Shown: piece after piece, positions 21,101-31,599 of the stretch
Position numbering within the stretch: position 1 is the stretch's first letter
How the letters are laid out: every line of letters starts with the position of its first letter
Source: Symsagittifera roscoffensis
Lineage: Eukaryota; Xenacoelomorpha; Acoela; Convolutidae
Direction: 5' to 3'
Assembly (NCBI RefSeq): GCF_963678635.1
Contig: NC_087065.1
Span: forward strand, 2,046,001 to 2,110,000
DNA: 64,000 nucleotides
Notes under the pieces: model-generated
What the model saw: only the letters and a program-made list of their open reading frames with translations
Told to the model about the DNA's origin: nothing
Databases searched by the model: none
Translations under genes and position numbers: made by a program

Positions 21101-24100
21101 GGGACTCTCAGTGGTTGCAAATCTGGCCTCCAAATTTCTCCAGAGGCCCATTAAGTTTTTGAGATGATACTTTTAAAATGGGAAATAAAAAAAATTTAAA
21201 GTTTGTAATTGGGTGCAGTCAGAGTACACTAAAAGTTTGCAGATGTTGTTTCCAATATATGCGGTTTTCACTGAGTTGTCGAAAAATTTCGAAGCACCGA
21301 AGGTGCGTTAAACGCTAGTTTTAATAGAAATTTTAGTTCAATATTTCAATGACAACATTTTTTTTCGGCTTTTTTTGGCTTGATAGGTTTTTTTCCTGTA
21401 TTTTTTTGGCTGAATTGCCTCATATTGTGCCTTTTGACGAGCAAAAAATGTTTGTTTGCCTTCTTTTGGATTTTCCCCCATTTATTGGGCTAAACAGGAG
21501 CATTTAAAGTTTTTTGAGTGTTTTGAGGGTGAGGATGACTTATTAACTTCCAATAAGTCTTCATGAGGTGTTTTCGGCTTTGTTACCGCTTTGTAAAATA
21601 TCTACTGATGCTAATTTATTGCTAATTTCACGTTCCATTGTCTTGGCATTTTTTGGTTTCAGAAGTAGCTTTATTCATTTTCTTAGATCTAGTTTTTCGA
21701 CGTTTTCGTTTTTTTTTATTTTTTCTTTTGTTGTATTGCAAGTGATACGAAGCTCAGCTTCGCCTCTGTATTTAAATTTCCGATAGTTGTCTTCTGATTT
21801 TTGAAACCTTTTTATGAAATCTTGAAATAATCTTTTTCCCATGAACAATGTTGCGCTTGCAAGGGCAATTGTCTAGTAATCGGAACTTAGACTTTTAGCG
21901 TAAACAATTGATCCCTAAAAAAACTTCATGCTCTTTCTCACTTTTGCTCTAAAGGTCACATGGTTGCTCTCGCACCCTATGTCTTGGGCATTGAGTTCCG
22001 GTCGGACCTCGTTTTTTTCAGCATCTATGAAAGTGATTTTTTCGGGAAAAATGGAATAGTCGGACCTTAGTTTGTCTGCTTAATTTTTGGCGGCTTATTT
22101 AAAAGAATGAATTTTTTCAGCTAAACAAGTCTTGCTCTTATCGACAGTCGAGAAATAACGTTTTCAATTTATCAACTCAGATTTTGAATAATTTTGTTTT
22201 TAAGAGTCGATCAACATAATTCAGACTCTTATATAGGTCGTGATTTTTGTTTTAATTTGTTTTAAATGTGTTTACGTTTAAATTTGATTCTTTGGGGCTT
22301 GAGTTTGCTTCATTTTAAAGTTCAATCGTTTTCTTGCTTTGAAGGGATGCAAATTCCACTATCGAACAGCAAAAGTGTAAAAGTCACGAAAAACGCGATC
22401 GATTTCTAGTTTCGGAAGTGGAATTTTATTTTCAGATTTCCCAGCGATTTCCAGTTTTTTCAAATAAATTGACCAGCATATGCCAGTGGAAAAAAATTTA
22501 ATTTTTGATCTAGTTCTCTCCAGTTGAGTTGATTTTATCAACAAAGTGTCAATGTCAATTGTTTTTGATAATCAACTGACTTTCAAGCCATATATTTTTC
22601 ACTTCTAAATTGAAAGTTGAAGTTTTTTCAAAAAAATAAGTCAAGTTCCTTTTTCTTGTTTCTTTGCTTCTTTCTGTTTCATTGACTCTTTTCCAACTGT
22701 CTGTTGAACGTTATTTTGTCAATTAGACAGGTTGCGATTAATCTTTCATCGGCTCAGTCGACTCGCTGTGTCGTTTGGAGGGAAAAATTGATCATTTAAA
22801 ATATTTAAGATCGGTTGTGGTGTGAAAGTTCCAAGTTTTACAACATAATCTCTTCGAATTTTTTTTGACCGCATTTTTAAGTTTTTTTTTAGTTTCGTGT
22901 ATTACCCAAGTCTTTTTGGCGTATTGACGGCTCGGTAAATTATACTTGCGCTTAATTAATGCTGGTGGTTGTGTTTTTTCCCATTTCTTTCAGGAAACGT
23001 TTTTCAATATTGTTTTCGACTTAGTAATTTCCATCTCGTTTGCTATTCGCTCGCTTGCATTGCTACGCTTGCCCTGAATCTTAGGTGGTGCGATGCTCGA
23101 CTTCGCTTCTGTGTATAAATGACGACATTTCCTCAAATGTGTGGAATATGATACGTTTTTTCACTTAAGTCAATTTTTACTTGTGAACAGCCATAGACTT
23201 TTGTATCGAGAGCGTCCTAACTTTAGGGGCTATATCGTTGAAAGTCATGAAACTTCAACTTAGGGGCAAGTATCGTTTTAAGCCGTGGATTTGGTCTAAC
23301 TCGTTGTTTTCTTGTAGCAGAACTATGCTCTCACCCTATACAGTTGAAGGCTTCTGTCTTCAACTGACATGACCTGATGACTGTTCCGTCGGCGGGCGGC
23401 CCCTCTCGTCTCGCTTGTTCGGCTCTCCTAAGAGAGGAGAGGAGGGGCTGGTGCTCTGAGCAGCCTAGACCGCCGGCTCAGAAGGTATACTATGCGACAG
23501 GCAGTCGGGCAACCAGGTGGTTCACTACGGTTTGCTTTCCATTACAAGGGAAAGAGAGAAGAAACTACTTGTGTAGCTGAATAAGAAGCCTCCCAATTTT
23601 AATTATCTTTATATGAAAATTTTGAAACACTTGGTCAAAACAGTATCAATAACTTATGTGCACTTTGCAAAATTGAGAAGAAAATCATGTATATTTAAGT
23701 GTCACACGGATGAAAAAATAATTTTAGGTGAATTTATTGTTTTTTTTGTTTAAAAATGGTAGTTGACCTTGAACTTCAACTTCACTTATGTTCGCTACTA
23801 TGTGAATCCAAGTGTCTTTTCAGGCAGGCATCAACCTCTCAAACAAACCACGAGATGGCGCTAAACTGAGACGACCTCCAGTTTGATTGGAGTTGCCTTG
23901 CTATTTTGCTATTCAACTAAATTACAACTAATGTATTTACTTTAGCTTTAGCCCTGCAGCTTAATGTCGATCGATCAAACCAAACAATGTTCAACTTACT
24001 CAATCAATCAATCTTGAGTGGAGCAAGGTGAGCGTATAGGGGTGTGCATGTTGGGTTTTGTTCTGTTTAGGAATTACATGAACGATGGCTTGAGGACCAA

Positions 24101-27100
24101 TATCTTCGTTCGATACTCTCCCGTCACGATAGCCTGCGCGTGTATTTATCTCTCAGCCAGGCAGCATAAGGTGCCTATTACTGTTCCAAATGGTTGAAAA
24201 CTAATCAAAAGCATCCATTTTGGTCAATTTGTTTACACTAGCGAGTTTACGAGCATAGAGTATTAGCGCGAAACTATTTTTTTTCCAACCGAACTTACAA
24301 GAAGCTCATTTGTTGGCACTTATGCTATAATAATCACAATCTGTAGCATGGAAATTTCGTAGAATCTGTTCTCTGCTTTATTTGTGGCAGTGAACAATTA
24401 AGCGTCCGTGGCTGAGTGGTTAGTGCGTGAGAAGCTTAATATCTAGGTCGACGAACCGAATTCGACACAGTCGTATTTTTTTTTCATTAATTCGAGGCTT
24501 ATTTCATTTTGCTTTTTTCTTTTTATAGAGCTGCGTTTTTGTCGTGTTCTCACTATGTTTGCGAAGCGCAGCCTCGCCTCTGTGTAGAAATACTAGGGTA
24601 TTTTGGGATAGTACGCGGTGCGACACTAGGGAAGTTACACCGATGGAACGAAGTCTTGAAAAATGTTGGTTGTTAGCTTTTTTGTCTCAACTTACGAACA
24701 ATATTGACTCAACTCAAGGTGATTTGAAGCGTCAATGAACGAAGTGAGATCACTTGTTTAGATCGAGGTTTTTTTTCTCTTTTAAGAGTCGATGAATCTA
24801 GTTCAGACTCGTAAATTGGTCGCGATGATTTTGTTTTTTTTTCCTTTTTTTCTGAGGAAAAGTCGTAAAATTTGTTCAAGCTCAAACTTAGTTTTTAGCG
24901 GTTTTAAAGCTGTTTTTCCGAAAGCTTTACGGCCATATATGCGTTTCTTTAAAAATTCATATAGACTTTTATAAAGATCCGATGATTTTATTTTTTTCAG
25001 GCAAAGTCTGTAAATTTGTTCAAGCTCAAATGTAATTTTTCGCGGTTTGACTTTCGATTTCTTGTTAAGTTTAGTTCATTTCTTTTGTTAAAAGAAGGCA
25101 GACTTCACTATCGAACAGCGAAAGTGTAAAGGTCACGAAATACATATCGACTTCTACTTTCGAAAGAAGAATTCAATTTTCAGATTTCCCAGCGAAATAA
25201 AAAATTTACCTATCAATCCAGTTTTTTCAAATAAATTTAATTTAGTCAAAAACTGTCATCATAAAGTTGTTCAAAGGGCTTTAAAGCCATCTATATTTTT
25301 CTGTGAATTGCGAAACTCTTTTCCCACTGTATATTGGCGGTTTTTTTTTCGGAAAATGTTATGGAGTTGATACTGCTAAAATTTACTTATTCGCATTTTG
25401 ACTAGTATTTTCTCTTTTTTTGCGAGAGCACAAAAAACTTGTAATTAGGTACTAAACTTTTGCGAGAGACTTGTTGTGCGAGAGACTTGAAATTAGGTAC
25501 TAAACTTTTTTCCGCAAACAATTTTTTCCGTAAAATCTGTTGAAAATTGAACTTGCTACTTTATTGAATCTGCATTGAACCTAATTGTTTTTGCGGCTTA
25601 CTTTTCGCAGCATGGATTTTTTCTTCTAATTCAAAGATTTCTAACTATACCTGAAAAATGTTCTGTTATTTGTGAATTTAGCTACTCGGATTTTGAAAAT
25701 CGAGTTGACAGATTTTTTTGTTTGCAAGTTTTTTTTTTCACTTTTTCCTAAGTATTCATTACACTTGCGGGTCTTGTAATCGGGTATTAAAGTTTTTCCA
25801 TAAACAATTTGTCCTATGCATCTGTAAGAAATTTAAGGTGCTTTAGTAGGGCGGTCGCCTTTGCACCTTAATGACTGGGTTTCGAGTCCCCGCCGAACCT
25901 TGTTTTTTTCAGTATGTAAGAAATAAGAATTTTTTTCCGGGAAAAAATAATTGTCGGACTTTCGTTTGTCTGCTTATGTATCGTCGGCTTTGTTACCATA
26001 TCATGGGGTTCTTCTTGAGATGTAAGCATATTTTCTAGTACTTGGAAGTGCTGTTGTGCACTCCTGCATTTTGTAAATTTATTAGCCCTGACTTGGTGTA
26101 TTTTCCTTTTTTTTTGTTATGATTTTTTATTGTTTAAAAGCCTCGTCTAACTGTTTATCGGCTTAGTCAATTTGTTATGTGTCGTTTAAAGTGCAAAAAT
26201 GTATAGTTGTTTTGAAAAAAACATCGGGTGGCTTGTGGCTTAAAATTTAATTATTTATTTTTATGGCTTTTTTGTTTTTGGGCTATGGGTGTCTTCCCAA
26301 TGGGCGTTTTCGTTGAATGGGCCTCTTCCCACGTATTGACGGCTTACTGACTGCTTGGTAAAGACTGAATGCTTATTCAATACTGGTAGTTATGTTTCTT
26401 CGACTGTTTTTCTGACAATGAATTTCTAATTTTTTTTTTTTTCAAATATTTTTCTTTGTTTTTTTAATTGTTATTTTTGCCTCTTTTTCTTTCTAGTCGC
26501 TAGATTGAAATTCTACGCTCGCATTGTATTGCAAGTGATGCGAAGCTTAGCTTCCGCTTTTGTGTTCATTTTTTGACGCAGTGGTTTCCGTCTCATTTTT
26601 TTGGCAGCTTGCAACGCTATGCTTGCGTTTAATAGCCTCTGTTTTAAGTTCTCATTAATTGTAAATTGAAGGCACATTACGCGATAACGTGAATAAAGGC
26701 AAAAAAAATTGAATAACTTTGATTTAGATAGTGGATTTTTTAAAAGCAAGAGTATTTCAATAGCATGTGACGTATCTATGCACAAGCGAGCTAGCGATGG
26801 TAGTGTTATATCACGAAGCAACTTATCATATAATGAAAATCAACAAAATAAATCGCAAAATGAAGTGCTGAATTTCATGAGCGGCCGGCATAAAAGCATG
26901 TATCTTCGTCCGCTTTATTAGGGAGATCGCGTGTTGCTTTTTTTCAGGAAACATTGACGTTACTTTTTCTTATTTTTTCGTAGTGTGCGTTTTGTTTTCT
27001 TTCTAAGTTAATTCATTTTTTTGCCAAAAGAAAGGGAAGTTTTGCTCTCGAATAAAACAAAATTTCAAATAAAGCGATAAATGCGAATGGCTACAGGTTT

Positions 27101-30100
27101 TCAAAAAAGGATTTCAATTTTCAGGATTACCTGTCAAATAGTAAGTGATCTATTGATCCAGTTTTCTCATATTGGGTTAGTTCCGTCAAAAAATTGAAAA
27201 ATCATAAAAAGTTCGTGAAATTGGTGATATATATTTTTGTTTGAAACTAAAAAGATTATTTGTTGTATCCTTGTTCATTGACCTTTCCAACTATTTGTTG
27301 GCTATGGTTTTGCAAATGATCATTTGACCCAGGTTGATTTGGTAGAAGTGATTTTGTTTATAAGCAACCTTTCGTTTTTTTTGTTTTTTTAAGTTTGCTA
27401 AAAGGAGCGCAAATTGGGATTTCTTTTTTTAAGGCTCACATTTTAATTGAGAAAAAACTCACTTAGAATCATTTGGTCATTTCTGTGGTTTCGTCAACAA
27501 CCAGTGATGTTTTGAGCAAGTCTGCTTTTTAAACACCCTTTCTTTTCGAAATTTGTTTGTTGTAAATTCACCAAGTCAGATTGGTTTTTTCAGATGTTCG
27601 TAAAATCAGTTTTCTATGCGCTTGTGTGTTTGGGTGACATAGAATCTCGACTTTTTTTAGCGACCCAACTGGGGTCTGCTTAAGTTTTTTTGGCATAGTT
27701 ACCACAGGTGCGTAAGTTTTGTTTCGATGCTAACTCAACATTGGCAGTTGTCTTAATTGGCATGTTTTCCTCAAAATGAACATGTAATTCAAGACAAACG
27801 TATGAAATATATGGCAGTTTTTTTGACAAATTTTTCGACTTAGCGGCTGTCGTCCTATTTTTATCAGCTGTCTTGTTAAGCTTTATTTGTATTGTAGGGC
27901 AATTGGTGCACAACTCCGCTTCGTCTCTGTAGATTTTAAAATTTCCTAGCTTAATGAAAATTAATTATACAATTTTTTCTTATTGGGTTATGTTTATGAA
28001 AACAATTTTTTAACAGTAATGAACATAGTTAGTACTCTTATATAGGTGTTGCTGATTTTTTTTGTTTGTTTTTTTTTCAGGAAAAAATCTTAAAATTTGT
28101 TCACGCTCAATTTTGATTTTTCGCGGTTTGACTTGTGGTTTCTTTTCAAGTTCAGTGCATTTCCATTGTTAAAAGGAAGGCAAACTCCACTATCGAACAG
28201 CAAAAGTGTAAAGGTCTCGAAAAACGTGATCGACTTCTAATTTCGAAAAAGGAAATTAATTATCAGATTTACCAGCGAAATAAAAAATGATCCAGTTTTC
28301 TCAAATTGGGCTAATTTTAACAAAAAAGTGTCCATGATAAATTGTTCTACAAATTCAAAGAGCTTTAAGGCCATCTATTTTTTTCTTCGAAATTCAAAAG
28401 TTGAAGGTTTTAGGGAAGGTTTTCTTGCGTTCATCTTCGATTGGCTTTGTTTTTTTTTCTTTGAGTTCATTGACACTTTTCCAACTCTAGCTATGTTTTC
28501 TAGCTCATTATCATCATTTCCTTCCACCTTTTCCCAGTCTACTGAGGTTGACGGGCCCCTGAATTGCACCTGTTAGCCATTTTTATTAGAAAAGGATGCT
28601 TTTGATGACCATTTAATTATTGAAACTTCAGTTATTGAGTGAATATTTTACGTTTGGCTTTCCTTTGCAGGTCGTGTTTCCCTCGCAGCCTCCGTGGTTC
28701 GAAGTGTTCAAATGCACGGAAGATCAGTTGAAGGATGTGGCCGTGAACATCATGTACGTCTACGTGCACCAACCTCAGCCTCAACAGCTGCTCGAAGAGA
28801 AGATTCTAAATGTACGTACCTGTGCCTCTTTTCAGCCTCCTGTCTAAAAAATCATTGTCGAAAAATTACTTATAAAATAAGCCTTGTTTTATTTGCGTCA
28901 ATCTGTTTTTGCTGTCCAGTTGTCTCTAGAAATAATTTTTCCCAAAAAAGTGCCACTCAAAAACTGCAGCAGACTTTTTACTCAGAAAAACATTAATTTT
29001 AGATGAAAGTTTTGTTACGAGTTTCGAAGAAAGTAAGGAATATATATCCTCGGTTTGGTTTGTTTTTATTCGGACGAACTTACAAAAGATTATTTCACTG
29101 AATCCTTGTGCTCCTCTCCGACAACTTTACTCACTACTATACTAATCTGACTTATCATTGGCCGTGAAGCGAGTAAATTTAGTTTGATGCTGAAAGTATA
29201 ACGGTATTATCAAATAATGGGCCAGTTAATGGTCAGTCGCAACAGTCAGATCTTTGCTCTGATACGAGGAGTCTTTTTTGCCAATGAAAATATGTTTGCG
29301 TTGTTTAATTACTCAGAGATAATCCCCTTTTCTTTCTAAGAGACATTGAGCATTAGTTTTCACTAAAATTTAAAACAGTAAAAAATTAATTTAGAAGTTT
29401 TTCATGCAAATTGTTGTATTTAAATTAAAGTTTTTAGTAAATATTTCTGGGGTATGCTTTATTGGCTTAGTATTTGAAGGAAGATCTAACTTAATTTAAA
29501 TGTATATTTGAATGGACGTCACTTACAGTGAGTTCTAATGTGGTGAAATTTGTTCACAGCTGAAAGAGCAGCAGGCAGAAGCTAAGACAAGAGCGAGAAC
29601 AGCTGGACTGCAGCTGGGTCTGAACAACAACAACCACATGGTATCAACTTCTACCACATCAACATCCAACAGCACCACCAACCACCACCAACAGAACATG
29701 AATAGTAGCAACAACAGTGGATCCCACAGTCATAACAAATCCAGCAATCAGTCGCCCTACTCCAATTCCAGAAACAGTGAGTGTGAAAGAGTGCCGTCTC
29801 CTTCATTCTTCTTAAACCATACAAATTTCAACTCAGCACTGAACAAGTGCGATTTCCACAATAGCGAGCTCTTAACTAGCATATGGTTTCTTTCTTGAAA
29901 AAAAAGCCGAGGATGGTTTTTGTTTGTGAAGATATTAATGACCCATTTTTCTGTTTTCGCCGTTTTTTTCATTGGCGTTTAAATTTCTCATTGAAATTTT
30001 TTTTCCGCGACGTGTCAAAGGCGTCAGAAGCAACTATGTCGTAGAGTCTGATTTTTTCGACCTATTTTGACAACCTCGCAGAAAAGTCGTACGGGGTCAA

Positions 30101-31421
30101 ATGTGGTTTATTATTAAAGACCTCTCAGCAGTCATTAGGATTCCAAAAAAGTAAAATTAAATGTCGATTTTAAGACCTCGATTTAGAATTGATCTAAAGT
30201 TTTTGATTCTTCAGAATAAATGAAGCAACATTTACAAATGACAGCTTGAGAGGCTTCAATGCTAATGCCATTCTCACGTTAATTTATCTATTTTACATCG
30301 ATTTGTTGCAGCTGTTGGACATTAATCCAAACAAATTGTTCTTTCCTGAAGATAAAACAGCAGTAAATTTAATGAAAAAGTTGAAGTTTTGAAAAGAATA
30401 AATTTGCTCGTTTTTATTCAAGTTTTTGGTCGGAATATTCAGTGTTTCTAGAACTTCGGTGACTTATACTTACAGTAAATTGCGTTGATTGAGTTGATAG
30501 TGCTGATGTTTTCTTTCTCTTTCTTTTCCCTGGCGTTTCAATTCTAATTGCAAGCCTTTGTTTTAGCATCTCCCTCTGCCAGAGATCAACGCAAGGACAA
30601 GAAGAGCCGCAAAAGGTAGTGTGCTTTTTAATTGTGGGCGTTGGTTATTAAATAGTTACACTCGCGAGCGTAGTGCTATACAGTTCAGTACCACTCACAT
30701 AAGGTGGTGCTCAGCAAAGACACCAAAACTCATTGGAGTATCTGTGTACTGCTCATTTGTTTTATCCACTTTATTGCTGACTGGTCTTCGGAAGATAGCC
30801 AGGGCAAATGGCCCGCTCGAAATCTACAGTTTTAAATCCGTACAGTTTTAAAGCTTACTTCTTTTGATTTTGTTTTCGAAGTGCAGCTTCAGCTCTGTGT
30901 TAATTAATCTGTTGAATAGTATGTCAAAAAGTTTCCAAGATTTTGATGAGGTTTTTTTCATTTTGAGGCGTTCTCGTTCACCCGCATCGGATCCAGATGA
31001 TTCCGGGGACTCGGCATCTCAGAGATCTAGAGGGAACAACCGAGGGTATAAGCACCAGAAGAAGAGCAAGCACAGTCGAGGTGGGGGAGGAGGAGACCAA
31101 AACAACAGCTCAAACTACCCTTCAAACAACAATAACAATAGCTTAGAACCCAACTCAAAGGGCGGAGACAACAAACCACGCAAACATAAACACAGAGTGG
31201 TATCTCCGGGAGTAGCGCACGAGAACGGCCACGCCTCCTCGCCCCCGAAAAGAAGTCGCAATTCACAAGGCTCCTCATCCGGCGGAACCAGTTCGAGTCC
31301 CGACTACAGCGGCAGTCAGCATATCCACAAGTCCAAAAAACACAAGCGAAAGAGTTCGAGAGATAAACACAAGAAGACGCCCAAGAAAGATTACAAGGAA
31401 CGCAGCAGTCGCTATTACTGA
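15149..31421 (+). CDS. CCNL1: Cyclin L (CDK11 partner in pre-mRNA splicing), 10 exons
   Basis: Exons are 15149-15406, 15522-15596, 15672-15781, 16136-16256, 16773-16834, 24071-24170, 28671-28811, 29560-29776, 30567-30615 and 30968-31421. All junctions are GT-AG, phases agree throughout, and the product is 528 aa, the usual length for vertebrate cyclin L. Exons 1-7 encode two cyclin boxes. Diagnostic stretches include [44 protein letters not shown] and [14 protein letters not shown]. Exon 8 begins the linker, Asn/Ser/Thr/His-rich. Exons 9-10 give an Arg/Ser, Lys and His-rich tail ([28 protein letters not shown]) like the RS domain that sends cyclin L to nuclear speckles. The known family role is to activate CDK11/CDK12-type kinases that act on RNA polymerase II transcripts and splicing. 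Introns 5 and 6 are inflated by repeats. The symbol denotes the family; L1 and L2 cannot be distinguished in an invertebrate. Confidence 0.93.
16650..16680 (+). repeat. G-rich tract in cyclin L intron 4
   Basis: A run of G with single T interruptions (about 16657-16680) lies 95 bp upstream of exon 5. It is a low-complexity tract with G-quadruplex potential; no other meaning is claimed. Confidence 0.6.
17503..17574 (+). repeat. tRNA-like (SINE head) sequence
   Basis: A-box-like TTGGCGCACTTGG and B-box-like GAGTTTGAATCTG are spaced as in a tRNA gene with a long arm. The 3' flank is a T-rich tract rather than a clean tRNA end. The acceptor stem is not convincing, so this reads as the tRNA-derived head of a SINE or a tRNA pseudogene. 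Confidence 0.4.
17930..19320 (+). repeat. Dispersed T-rich repeat copies (GGCTTGATAGG family)
   Basis: The block GGCTTGATAGGTTT, then CGGCTGATTTGCCTCATA, recurs near 17934, 18557, 19089 and again at 21377. Each is followed, where complete, by a block containing ATAAGTCTTCATGAGG and GGCTTTGTTACCGCTGGGTAA (18785, 19315, 21555). These are diverged copies of one interspersed family within cyclin L intron 5. No coding capacity is visible. Confidence 0.6.
19560..21190 (+). repeat. Satellite-like tandem array, about 166-bp monomer
   Basis: The marker GAAATTCCCAAC starts at about 19725, 19891, 20058, 20223, 20393, 20561, 20725 and 20899 (last degenerate), giving a period of 164-174 bp. Each monomer also carries AGAGTACTCT, CAAATCTTGCCTCCAAATATGA and GAGATATGACGTTTTTTGTG in order. 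At least nine units, including decayed ends, lie wholly within cyclin L intron 5. The monomer is nucleosome-sized. Confidence 0.85.
21340..22040 (+). repeat. Further dispersed-repeat mosaic in cyclin L intron 5
   Basis: This contains another GGCTTGATAGG block (21377), the ATAAGTCTTCATGAGG/GTTACCGCT block (21555-21600) and the marker TGCAAGTGAT-CGAAGCTCAGCTTCGCC (about 21735-21770). That marker recurs, diverged, at about 18283, 23090, 24555, 26527, 30880, 33205, 41330, 43632, 53155 and 53865. A tRNA-like degenerate stretch follows at about 21955-22015. No coding capacity is visible. Confidence 0.5.
22190..22720 (+). repeat. Dispersed family member (CACTATCGAACAG family)
   Basis: It begins with a small stem AAGAGTC...GACTCTTATATAGG (about 22203-22240) and continues with the core CCACTATCGAACAGCAAAAG and a TTTCAGATTTCCCAGCG block. 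It ends near CTTTTCCAACTGTCTGTTG. Related copies lie at about 24783-25340, 27000-27310, 28020-28540, 32120-32720, 33490-33930, 43860-44290 and 54090-54230. The family is non-coding and probably non-autonomous. Confidence 0.6.
23330..23575. repeat. GC-rich palindromic insert in cyclin L intron 5
   Basis: An abrupt GC-rich island sits in AT-rich intron. It contains a stem CAGTTGAAG/CTTCAACTG (23341-23367) and a second near-palindrome GGCCCCTCTCGTCTC versus GAGAGGAGAGGAGGGGC (23398-23450). A unique GC-rich tail follows. The composition change and stems suggest an inserted element or structured RNA; no known family is recognised. Confidence 0.45.
24403..24472 (+). repeat. tRNA-derived SINE-like head, Ser/Leu-type A box
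   Basis: GTGGCTGAGTGGTTAG at 24408 matches the A box of a class II tRNA. A degenerate B box (GAACCGAATTCGACAC) lies about 45 bp downstream and a T-rich tail follows. It lies in cyclin L intron 6 and is probably a decayed tRNA-derived SINE. Confidence 0.45.
24783..25340 (+). repeat. Dispersed family member (CACTATCGAACAG family)
   Basis: The layout matches the 22.2-kb copy: stem AAGAGTC...GACTCGTAA (24785-24816), a T-rich tract, the CGCGGTTTGAC block, CACTATCGAACAG at 25107 and the TTTCAGATTTCCCAGCG block. It lies in cyclin L intron 6. No coding capacity is visible. Confidence 0.6.
25840..25900 (+). repeat. tRNA-like SINE fragment
   Basis: TAGTAGGGCGGTCGCC is followed by GGGTTTCGAGTCCCCGCC, an almost canonical B box with its stem. 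The A box is poor. It is a tRNA-derived SINE head or a tRNA pseudogene. Confidence 0.4.
26430..28540 (+). repeat. Repeat mosaic in cyclin L intron 6
   Basis: The pieces are the GCAAGTGATGCGAAGC marker at 26527, a decayed CACTATCGAACAG-family copy at about 27000-27310, a GGCATAGTTACC block near 27690, and a clear copy at about 28020-28540 (CACTATCGAACAG at 28188). Small ORFs at 26513-26921 and 28328-28576 read through repeat sequence and show no domain. Confidence 0.5.
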
Positions 31422-31572
31422 CCTAATTAGTTAAAAAAACTCACAGAAAGTTGCTGGGTTTTGAATAGATATGTGATTAGAGTACTATTTTATGTTGCAT
31501 CTGTTTTACCTCTAGGAGACGCTATTAAAGAATTAGTTTCTGGCCATTTTGTAACTTTTGTTTTCTCCATTT

Positions 31573-31578
31573 AATAAA
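31573..31578 (+). terminator. Cyclin L poly(A) signal AATAAA
   Basis: AATAAA lies 152 bp after the cyclin L TGA at 31419-31421 and is the first canonical signal downstream of the stop. Confidence 0.6.
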
Positions 31579-31599
31579 AAAAACTACAAATCAATGTTT

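Noticed and set aside
24403-24472. Functional class II tRNA gene
   Set aside because: The A box is good, but the B box is degenerate and no acceptor stem pairs, so it is treated as a SINE-like or pseudo-tRNA sequence.
26513-26921. Overlapping ORFs on both strands in cyclin L intron 6
   Set aside because: They read through a dispersed repeat marker and resemble no known domain.
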